A DNA stretch of 6,144 nucleotides from Chloroflexota bacterium (GTDB taxonomy: Bacteria; Chloroflexota; Anaerolineae; Promineifilales; Promineifilaceae). Where the stretch lies: contig JAUVOB010000101.1 of assembly GCA_030599405.1 (NCBI GenBank), forward strand, positions 1 to 6,144, read 5' to 3'. The notes below the pieces were generated by a model. It was not told where the DNA came from. It was given only the letters and a program-made list of their open reading frames with translations, and ran no database searches. The position numbers and the translations under genes are program-made. Numbering within the stretch: the stretch's first letter is position 1; each line of letters starts with the position of its first letter. This document shows positions 1-5,089 of the stretch, piece by piece.

Positions 1-241
1 CCTCAACCGCGCTTTGTAGTGGTGGACCTCCGCTGCCGAAATAGAGACCAAATAACTCATCAAAGACGCTGAAGTCGGTTGATTCTTTGATTAATGTGGC
101 CCGAAGCGACTCGCGAAAGAGCGCTCTGTCGGCCACGCCTAGGACGCTCACCGCATGCAACGCATCCATCGATTCGGCCAGGGATACCCTAACTCCCGCC
201 ATTCGCAGACCTCGGACGAACTCGACGATCCGGTTATCCAT
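1..241 (-). CDS. CoxE-like VWA-type protein, N-terminal 80 residues (3' end beyond left edge)
   Basis: Translating the minus strand from the ATG at 241-239 gives an uninterrupted frame to the window edge (80 codons). The product begins MDNRIVEFVRGLRMAGVRVS, followed by LAESMDALHAVSVLGVADRA and, later, DFSVFDELFGLYF. This 'FVRxLRxAGVRVSxAE ... FDELFxLYF' pattern is typical of the N-terminus of CoxE-like proteins, whose C-terminal von Willebrand factor A domain lies outside the window, so the VWA assignment is inferred from family and context. The ATG overlaps the MoxR stop (ATGGATAA, 8-bp overlap). The nearest purine stretch, GGGAG at 247-243, is only one base from the ATG, so translation probably depends on coupling to the upstream gene. 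Such proteins act with a MoxR AAA+ partner, for example in metal-centre insertion or complex remodelling. The client here is unknown. Confidence 0.8.
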   Translation of the reverse strand, partial: MDNRIVEFVRGLRMAGVRVSLAESMDALHAVSVLGVADRALFRESLRATLIKESTDFSVFDELFGLYFGSGGPPLQSAVE

Positions 242-1166
242 TCTCCCGTCCAAGATGGCCTCGACCCGGGCGCTCACCAAGCAGGCGGTTCGCCTTCTTC
301 GTGTCCGCTTCGTACTTGAGTAACACAGTCAGTGTTTTGCGCATGGTTTCCCCGTCGATGCTGCTGGCATTTAGCGTCACAAGGGCGCGAGCCCAATCCA
401 GAGTCTCGCTGACGCTCGGAACTTTGCGCAAATCCATTTGTCTCAACTGTTGGACCACCTCAACCGCCTGTTTGGCTAATTGCTCATTCAGCTCGGGAAC
501 CTTTAAGCGCACAATATCGAGCTCTGCCTCAAGTGAAGGATAATTAATATACAGATAGAGGCATCGACGCTTAAGAGCTTCACTCAGATCGCGTGTATTG
601 TTGCTGGTTAACAGGACCATCGGCTGATGAATGGCCGAAATGGTTCCGATTTCCGGGATACTCACCTGGAAATCACTCAGCACTTCAAGAAGGAACGCTT
701 CAAACTCGACATCGGCCCTGTCTATTTCATCAATCAGGAGCACGACTGGTTCCTCCGACATGATCGCAGTCAGTAATGGTCTCGGAAGTAGAAACCTCTC
801 CGAGAAGAACACGTCCTCTTCTTGAGCCAGTCGCTCAGCCGCCTCCGACAGGCTTTCGGCCGTATTCAGCACTTCTCGAAGCGTGTCACGCAATAGCTGT
901 GTGTAGAGCATTTGCTTGGCGTACTCCCACTCATAAAGAGCCTTGCTTTCGTCGAGACCTTCGTAGCACTGTAAGCGCACCAGGGGACGACCGGTAGCGC
1001 CGGCCCATGCTTTGGCCAATTCCGTCTTGCCAACCCCGGCTGGCCCTTCGGCGAGGACCGGCTTTCCTAGAGACTGGGCAAGGTAGACGACTGTGCTTAT
1101 TTCATCTGAGGCGATGTACTGTTGTTGGCCAAGGCCATTTTCTACTTGATCGATATCTCGAAACAT
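234..1166 (-). CDS. MoxR-family AAA+ ATPase (CoxD-like)
   Basis: This 310-residue protein, counted from the ATG at 1166, is a complete MoxR-type AAA+ ATPase, a chaperone-like ATP-driven remodelling protein of the cytoplasm. Walker A is GPAGVGKT at residues 41-48, Walker B is VVLLIDEIDRAD at 141-152, sensor 1 is LLTSNN around 185-190, and the arginine-finger region KRRC is at 199-202. Residues 67-77 (CYEGLDESKAL, followed by YEWEYA) and the 'SERFLLPRPLL' stretch at 122-132 are typical of the branch that includes CoxD of the CO dehydrogenase cluster. Residues about 94-120 form a helical, Glu-rich insert. An in-frame TTG at 1187 would add seven residues but has no Shine-Dalgarno. The ATG at 1166 has GGGA five bases upstream, and the family normally starts near 'MFxx'. 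It overlaps the downstream VWA-type gene by 8 bp and very likely works with it. No CO dehydrogenase subunit is in the window, so the substrate cannot be named. Confidence 0.92.
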   Translation of the reverse strand: MFRDIDQVENGLGQQQYIASDEISTVVYLAQSLGKPVLAEGPAGVGKTELAKAWAGATGRPLVRLQCYEGLDESKALYEWEYAKQMLYTQLLRDTLREVLNTAESLSEAAERLAQEEDVFFSERFLLPRPLLTAIMSEEPVVLLIDEIDRADVEFEAFLLEVLSDFQVSIPEIGTISAIHQPMVLLTSNNTRDLSEALKRRCLYLYINYPSLEAELDIVRLKVPELNEQLAKQAVEVVQQLRQMDLRKVPSVSETLDWARALVTLNASSIDGETMRKTLTVLLKYEADTKKANRLLGERPGRGHLGRENG

Positions 1167-1238
1167 AAGAATCCCAGGAATCCGCAACTTGGTTCAATCT
1201 ACTCAAAGTCTTTGACTATCGGCTGCTCCCCATTAAGC

Positions 1239-1269
1239 CCATTCATTGTAGGTGCTATAGGGTGAATGG
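1239..1269. repeat. 7-bp inverted repeat over the MoxR promoter, possible operator
   Basis: CCATTCA at 1239-1245 and its exact complement TGAATGG at 1263-1269 are separated by 17 bp. One arm overlaps the -35 box and the other touches the -10 box of the candidate MoxR promoter. No U-run follows on either strand, so it does not look like an intrinsic terminator. An operator for a dimeric regulator is possible, but a 7-bp dyad can also occur by chance. Confidence 0.25.
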
Positions 1270-1273
1270 TAAA
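1245..1273 (-). promoter_or_regulatory. Candidate sigma70-type promoter for the MoxR/VWA pair
   Basis: On the minus strand, TTTACC (1273-1268) is followed by a 17-bp spacer and TACAAT (1250-1245). That is 4/6 and 5/6 matches to the -35 and -10 consensus at ideal spacing. Transcription would start near 1238, leaving a leader of about 70 nt before the MoxR ATG at 1166. The promoter sits about 20 bp downstream of the GNAT stop, suggesting that MoxR/VWA is transcribed independently of the GNAT gene. This was read by eye without scoring. Confidence 0.42.
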
Positions 1274-1291
1274 GAAAAACCGAACGCAGGC

Positions 1292-2179
1292 TCATCTCGA
1301 GCTTACATTGTATGCCAGATAGGTTAATGTCCGAACGTGCCTGAAGCCAAGACCCCGATATAGTTGGATCGCCGGGTAGTTTTCGGACCAAACCCCGATT
1401 GTGACCTTATCAGTGCCTTGATCCGCCGCCATTCTAAGTCCGTTCCCTAATAGGAATCGTCCAAGCCCACGGCCTTGGTGACTTTCGACGACGCCGAGCG
1501 GTTCAATTTCTGCCGTCTTTGGTTCTGGCCATCGTAACCAGATGAAACCGACAGGCATCTCTCCCTCCATCAAGAAGGTAATACTATCATCATCCTCCAT
1601 ATCAGCGGACACTTCATCGTCACTCAGGTACGGCTGGTACCAGGCGAGGTTGGTGAAGGAAGATTCGTATAGTTCGCGGAACCGCTTGATTGCTAGAGAA
1701 CGCTGGTAGGATTGCAGCCGGTATCCATCGGGTGCAAACACCGGTCCGAGCTCGGAAAGGTCGTCCATGTCCATCCTCCACTCCTCGTGCTCGACCTGGA
1801 ATCCATTCCTTTGCAAAAACCGTGCCACATGGCTCTCTAACGAATCAACGGCGTAAGTAATCTGGTGCACGTCACCACTCCCTGGCTCTTTTATGATGTG
1901 CTTGAGCAAATGGCTTCCCAGACCTCTTCTCCTATTAGCTGGAGCAATGCCACCTCCCAAATCAAACAAGCCTTTCAGAGCAGGAACAGGAGCCAATGTC
2001 GCGTAACCTTTGATTTGGCCATCCACCACGAGAATCCAGGTTTTACCTCCAGCGTACTCATGGATACTCAGACGTCGGGCCAGCTGGTTGTCGCTAAGTA
2101 CCTCGCCGGTTTCTAGTACGTTGTAAACATCCACCAGAGCGCCAGCATCGGAAGATTGATATCGGCGGACCTTATTCAA
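1292..2179 (-). CDS. Tandem-domain GNAT N-acetyltransferase
   Basis: The 295-residue cytoplasmic protein contains two GNAT folds, each expected to bind acetyl-CoA and transfer the acetyl group to an amine. In the N-terminal domain (about 1-140) the acetyl-CoA loop is NRRRGLGSHLL at 82-92, followed by a closing 'FLQRNGF' motif. In the C-terminal domain (about 150-295) the loop is HQGRGLGRFLL at 234-244, followed by 'SENYPAIQLYRGLGFRHV', the classic last strands of GNAT enzymes. Both pyrophosphate-binding loops look intact. The start is TTG at 2179-2177: an in-frame TAG lies two codons upstream (2185-2183), no ATG is near, and GGAGA at 2191-2187 sits 7 bases before it. The architecture resembles mycothiol synthase and many uncharacterised tandem GNATs; the substrate cannot be told. 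No clear promoter was found upstream. The only gene on the same strand downstream is MoxR, 125 bp away and with its own promoter candidate. Confidence 0.92.
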   Translation of the reverse strand: MNKVRRYQSSDAGALVDVYNVLETGEVLSDNQLARRLSIHEYAGGKTWILVVDGQIKGYATLAPVPALKGLFDLGGGIAPANRRRGLGSHLLKHIIKEPGSGDVHQITYAVDSLESHVARFLQRNGFQVEHEEWRMDMDDLSELGPVFAPDGYRLQSYQRSLAIKRFRELYESSFTNLAWYQPYLSDDEVSADMEDDDSITFLMEGEMPVGFIWLRWPEPKTAEIEPLGVVESHQGRGLGRFLLGNGLRMAADQGTDKVTIGVWSENYPAIQLYRGLGFRHVRTLTYLAYNVSSR

Positions 2180-2456
2180 TTGCTATTCTCCGTATAGCCG
2201 GTCTCGTCTCTCTTGGATAAACCATGTCTTAATGATTTCAAGCGATCTCTCATGCATTGTTACGAGTGCGTGTTTAGCGATCGTCTCAAGCAGCCGATCG
2301 ATTCGTGCGCCTTTCCGGATGGAGGTTTCCTATCGATAAGTGCGGCTAATGCACCAGTTGCCTTCAGCTTTTCTCTTACCACAATGATTCTACTTCATTC
2401 GCTGAAATCCACGCAGCTTTTGCCCTACCGGGTCGCTTAGACTAAGATCGACATTG
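2180..2456. other. Divergent intergenic region with a possible gene remnant
   Basis: This 277-bp stretch separates the leftward GNAT gene from the rightward Lgt-family gene. I see no supported gene, tRNA or strong hairpin. The only plus-strand frame of any length (2213-2440, TTG start) encodes a composition unlike a real protein and has no ribosome site. On the minus strand, two adjacent frames read like protein. One (2382-2260, GTG start) includes VVREKLKATGALAALIDRKP. The other (open from 2329, stop TAG at 2185-2183) includes RIDRLLETIAKHALVTMHER and ends IQERRDRLYGE. A frameshift within about 2262-2329 would join them. I recognise neither, so a decayed gene is only a possibility. The right end holds the candidate promoter of the Lgt-family gene. 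Confidence 0.3.
2420..2448 (+). promoter_or_regulatory. Weak promoter candidate for the Lgt-family gene
   Basis: TTGCCC (2420-2425), a 17-bp spacer and TAAGAT (2443-2448) give 4/6 matches at both boxes with ideal spacing. Transcription would begin at about 2454-2457, on or beside the ATG at 2457, which has no recognisable Shine-Dalgarno. If real, the messenger would be leaderless. The match is modest and read by eye. Confidence 0.28.
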
Positions 2457-3215
2457 ATGTATCCGATTCTTGCTCGTTATGGTCCATTTCTTATATACAG
2501 CTACGAATTCGTTCTGGCCATTGGAATCGGCGCATGTATCGGATTAGCGGCCTGGTTAACAAGAGAAAAACGCCAGCTGCGTATACCTTTGGTTAACGCA
2601 ATTCTCATTTCAGTCCTTCTTGCCATGGTGGGAGGGCGCATCGTCTTTGTCTTGGCGGAGTGGTCCTATTATGTGGAGGAGCCTGGTGAGATATGGCTGG
2701 TATGGCGAGGGGGTCTCAGTTATCATGGGGCGCTTATCGTTGGTCTGGTTAGTCTTTGGGTTTGGACGATATGGCGGAAACATTCATTCAAAGATTTCAC
2801 CGGATTTCTGGCGCCGGCGCTAGCCTTGATCAGCGTTTTCGGGTGGTTCGCTTGCTGGCTTGAAGGCTGTGCATACGGTAAGGAAACGGCTCTTAGTCTG
2901 CTATCGGGTGATCTACCGGACAGTTATGGTGTCTTCAGCGTGCGATACCAGACCCAAATGATGGGTTTGATACTGAGCGCTCTACTCTTTTCGGTCGTAT
3001 TACTCTTGTATAGGCGTCTAAGGCCTCTGCAGCTCTTTTGGCTTACGGTAGGTGGGCTGGCAGTCGGTCGATTGATCGTCACATTGTTTCGCGGAGATGA
3101 AGCACCTATGATTGGGACTTTTCGGGTAGATACAATAACTGATGGGCTGATGGCGCTAGCGGCCTTGATTAGTCTGGCCGTCATTTCTCGTCCCAGCTTC
3201 GCAAGAAGATCATAG
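2457..3215 (+). CDS. Lgt-family (prolipoprotein diacylglyceryl transferase-like) membrane protein with altered active site
   Basis: The 252-residue protein has about seven hydrophobic helices (roughly 11-32, 44-66, 91-107, 117-134, 168-186, 192-208, 227-245) and the Lgt layout. Lgt transfers diacylglycerol from phosphatidylglycerol to the lipobox cysteine of prelipoproteins in the cytoplasmic membrane. Conserved parts include the N-terminal IYSYEF (Tyr14, matching E. coli Tyr26), GGR at 59-61, GGLSYHG at 85-91 and LFRGDE (Arg212, matching Arg239). The signature that reads GRLGNFINGELWG in E. coli is GWFACWLEGCAYG here (129-141). Arg143 is therefore Trp130, Asn146 is Cys133 and Glu151 is Cys138, with only Gly154 kept; the HPSQLYE stretch is also degraded (YQTQMMG). 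Family membership is firm, but normal Lgt activity is doubtful. A TTG one codon upstream (2454) is an alternative start; ATG is preferred. A 77-bp gap without a terminator leads to the nitrilase gene, so cotranscription is possible. Confidence 0.85.
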   Translation: MYPILARYGPFLIYSYEFVLAIGIGACIGLAAWLTREKRQLRIPLVNAILISVLLAMVGGRIVFVLAEWSYYVEEPGEIWLVWRGGLSYHGALIVGLVSLWVWTIWRKHSFKDFTGFLAPALALISVFGWFACWLEGCAYGKETALSLLSGDLPDSYGVFSVRYQTQMMGLILSALLFSVVLLLYRRLRPLQLFWLTVGGLAVGRLIVTLFRGDEAPMIGTFRVDTITDGLMALAALISLAVISRPSFARRS

Positions 3216-3292
3216 CAGTACGGGGTCACTAAATACAAAAACTGGAAACGTATACCCGATAATTCGTTTATGAACCAAGTAAGTTGTAAGAA

Positions 3293-4147
3293 ATGAAAGT
3301 GAAAATTGGGCTTGTCCAGCTCAACCCAAAATTGGGCGATGTTCAGAGCAATTTGGACCAACACCTCCAGAAGATCGATGAAGCTGCCAATCAAGGCATC
3401 GATCTTCTCATCTTTCCTGAATTATCACTCACGGGCTATCGTTTGAGAGACCTGGCTTACGATGTATGGATACGTCCAGATTCATCCGATCCAATATTCA
3501 GCCAATTGCTGGAAGCTAGCCGTCAGATAGATCTGGTCTTTGGATTTGTCGAAGCAGATGTGCGGGAGACATTCCATATCGCTTCTGCCTATCTCTCTGG
3601 CGGAGAGTTGATCCATCTACATCGCAAAGTCTATCTCCCGACTTATGGCATGTTTGATGAAGCGCGCTATTTCGCCTGGGGAGATACAGTTAGGGCCTTC
3701 GACACTCAATTCGGACGAATTGGTCTGCTGATATGTGAAGATTTCTGGCACGTCAGCCCACCTTATCTTCTTTGGCTCGACGGGGCTGATATTCTCATAT
3801 TTACTTCGGCATCGCCGAGTCGCGGTGTGGCAACGGAGCAGAAGATAGGTAGCGCTAAATGGGTTGAGCACATTAGCCAAGCTTATGCCAGTATTTTTAC
3901 CAATTACGTGATTCATTGTAATCGTACAGGATTTGAGGACGGCGTTAACTTCTGGGGAGGTAGCACGATTTTTGATCCCGAGGGGAACCTTGTTGTCCAG
4001 GGACCCTACTACGAAGAAGCTCTGGTTATGGCTCAAATTGACCTAAACCAGATTCGGCGAACCCGTATAAAGCTGCCCCTTCTTCGCGATGAACGACCGT
4101 CGCTGACCCTACGCGAGTTGACCCGGATAACTGAGAACGAACAGTAA
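3293..4147 (+). CDS. Stand-alone nitrilase-superfamily carbon-nitrogen hydrolase
   Basis: A complete 284-residue nitrilase-fold enzyme that should hydrolyse a carbon-nitrogen (amide) bond through a cysteine thioester. The catalytic triad is visible: Glu43 in FPELSLTGY, Lys112 in HRKVYLPTYG and Cys148 in LLICEDFW. The accessory Glu123 lies in FDEARYF. The N-terminus (VQLNPKLGDVQSNL, then PELSLTGYxxxDL) most resembles the glutaminase domain of glutamine-dependent NAD synthetase, but the protein ends after the nitrilase fold (closing RDERPSLTLRELTRI) and carries no ATP-dependent synthetase domain. No nadE-like gene follows in the window. There is no signal peptide or membrane helix, so it is cytoplasmic. 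The ATG at 3293 begins exactly at the family's usual first strand; the ribosome site is weak (TAAGAA). A GATAAT at 3258-3263 could be a -10 box but lacks a -35 partner. Family is certain; substrate is unknown. Confidence 0.93.
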   Translation: MKVKIGLVQLNPKLGDVQSNLDQHLQKIDEAANQGIDLLIFPELSLTGYRLRDLAYDVWIRPDSSDPIFSQLLEASRQIDLVFGFVEADVRETFHIASAYLSGGELIHLHRKVYLPTYGMFDEARYFAWGDTVRAFDTQFGRIGLLICEDFWHVSPPYLLWLDGADILIFTSASPSRGVATEQKIGSAKWVEHISQAYASIFTNYVIHCNRTGFEDGVNFWGGSTIFDPEGNLVVQGPYYEEALVMAQIDLNQIRRTRIKLPLLRDERPSLTLRELTRITENEQ

Positions 4148-4176
4148 AAGTGGATGCTGCGACCGGTAATATCTCG

Positions 4177-4206
4177 TTGGTCATGCGCGAATCATCTCGA
4201 TATAAT
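4177..4206 (+). promoter_or_regulatory. Candidate promoter of the TIM-barrel gene
   Basis: A perfect TATAAT (4201-4206) lies 18 bp after TTGGTC (4177-4182, 3/6 match to the -35 box), in the 85-bp gap between the nitrilase and TIM-barrel genes. Transcription would start near 4213, just upstream of AGAGG (4216-4220), which is 12 bases before the ATG at 4233. The order promoter, ribosome site, start codon is consistent, though the leader would be short. It suggests that the TIM-barrel gene, and perhaps era, can be expressed without the upstream genes. Confidence 0.45.
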
Positions 4207-4232
4207 CAATTAGTAAGAGGTAGCACACAGTA

Positions 4233-5027
4233 ATGCAACTTGCTATTAGTACAGCCTCTTTGGCCAATAACACCCAAGAAGCCCTGGAACGAGCGGCCGA
4301 CCTTGGATTTAAATCGGTTGAGATCAATCTAATTAACCACGAATTCGCATATGGCTATCGACGCCAGCCAAACGTCGGACTGTATCGCCAGCTTCGAGCA
4401 GAACTCGATAAATATCAGCTCACGGTATGGTCAGTATCTTCCCCAACCCTATCGCAGGAACAAATGTTTTCAGAACTCTCCCGGAAGGAGATCCTCAAAG
4501 GTGCAGCAGGCGCCGCGGGAATACTCGGCGCTAAGGTGTTTGTTGTGCAACCGGCTGACATTTTCAGCGACCAGCAATCATTCGATCGTTATATGCACGA
4601 TCACAAATCACCCGCCGTAACTAAGGGGTTCGACGAAGCATGGGTACAAGTTGTAAACCGGAAGATGACCATGGCTTTGGTGAATCGTGATCACTGGATC
4701 GGAACGTTACTGACGAACCAGGCTGAACGCTTAGCATACATAGCCAATGATCTGGCGATTGGATGTGCCTTGGACATCCGCCAGGCACTAAATCGGAATA
4801 ATCTAAACACCTGGCTAGAATTTGTTGGAGAACGTCTCGTCGTTGCTTACGCATACGATGTGACTGATGACGGATTGCCGGTCGCTCCAGTTGACGGCGA
4901 ATGGGGAGGCTGGAGCGCAATTCTGAAGACGAGCAGACTGAAGTACCTGATTATAAGAGCCGGGATTATACAGAGCGACGAAGAGATTGTTCGGAGCCGG
5001 CGAATAATTGAAGGATTACTCGTCTGA
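4233..5027 (+). CDS. Xylose-isomerase-like TIM-barrel protein with degenerate metal site
   Basis: A 264-residue protein of the sugar-phosphate isomerase/epimerase and endonuclease IV superfamily (AP_endonuc_2-like TIM barrel). The repeating strand-helix pattern is clear: MQLAISTASL, then ALERAADLGFKSVEINL (Glu30), YQLTVWSVSSP, then GAAGILGAKVFVVQPA, MALVNRD, GCALDIRQAL and VVAYAYD, closing with GEWGGWSAIL (222-231) and YLIIRAG. Active members bind divalent metal through Glu, Asp and His residues. Here Glu of the usual 'LALEN' strand is Val150, His of 'LDTGHA' is Gln184 (Asp181 kept), His of 'HLSD' is Tyr or Ala (Asp209 kept), and the last-strand Glu appears to be Arg242. Catalysis of the usual type is therefore uncertain, and the protein may bind a ligand only. 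The ATG is preceded by AGAGG at a somewhat long 12-base spacing. Function is unknown. Era follows after 62 bp. Confidence 0.85.
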   Translation: MQLAISTASLANNTQEALERAADLGFKSVEINLINHEFAYGYRRQPNVGLYRQLRAELDKYQLTVWSVSSPTLSQEQMFSELSRKEILKGAAGAAGILGAKVFVVQPADIFSDQQSFDRYMHDHKSPAVTKGFDEAWVQVVNRKMTMALVNRDHWIGTLLTNQAERLAYIANDLAIGCALDIRQALNRNNLNTWLEFVGERLVVAYAYDVTDDGLPVAPVDGEWGGWSAILKTSRLKYLIIRAGIIQSDEEIVRSRRIIEGLLV

Positions 5028-5036
5028 CCGAGTGAT
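5015..5036 (+). terminator. Hairpin across the TIM-barrel stop codon, weak terminator or processing site
   Basis: ATTACTCG (5015-5022) pairs with CGAGTGAT (5029-5036) around a six-base loop: an 8-bp stem with one G-U pair, spanning the TGA at 5025-5027. The nearest T-run (5048-5052) lies about 11 bases beyond the stem rather than immediately after it, so efficient intrinsic termination is unlikely. An attenuating or mRNA-processing structure before era is an alternative. Confidence 0.22.
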
Positions 5037-5089
5037 GAACCGATAGCTTTTTATCGACCATTTTGCTTAGAATCTGGAGCAATCGTGAC

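Noticed and set aside
1167..1187. Upstream TTG start for the MoxR gene
   Set aside because: It has no Shine-Dalgarno, whereas the ATG at 1166 has GGGA five bases away and matches the usual family N-terminus.
1292..2179. Assignment as mycothiol synthase (MshD)
   Set aside because: The tandem GNAT layout and length fit, but no mycothiol genes are nearby and tandem GNATs of unknown substrate are common outside actinobacteria.
2213..2440. 75-codon plus-strand frame in the divergent intergenic region
   Set aside because: It starts with TTG, has no ribosome site, its composition is not protein-like, and the opposite strand looks more coding-like.
2924..3394. 156-codon minus-strand frame
   Set aside because: It lies opposite the Lgt-family and nitrilase genes, both of which have clear family motifs.
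3293..4147. Assignment as apolipoprotein N-acyltransferase (Lnt) because of the Lgt-like neighbour
   Set aside because: There are no transmembrane helices, and the N-terminal motif resembles NAD-synthetase glutaminase rather than Lnt.
5041..5056. CGATA-TATCG inverted repeat with a T-run in the loop before era
   Set aside because: It has only a five-pair AT-rich stem and the T-run lies in the loop, so it is unlikely to terminate transcription or act as a defined element.
5068..5073. TAGAAT as a -10 box for era
   Set aside because: There is no -35 match at 16-18 bp, and transcription would start after the GGAG ribosome site at 5076-5079, removing it from the messenger.
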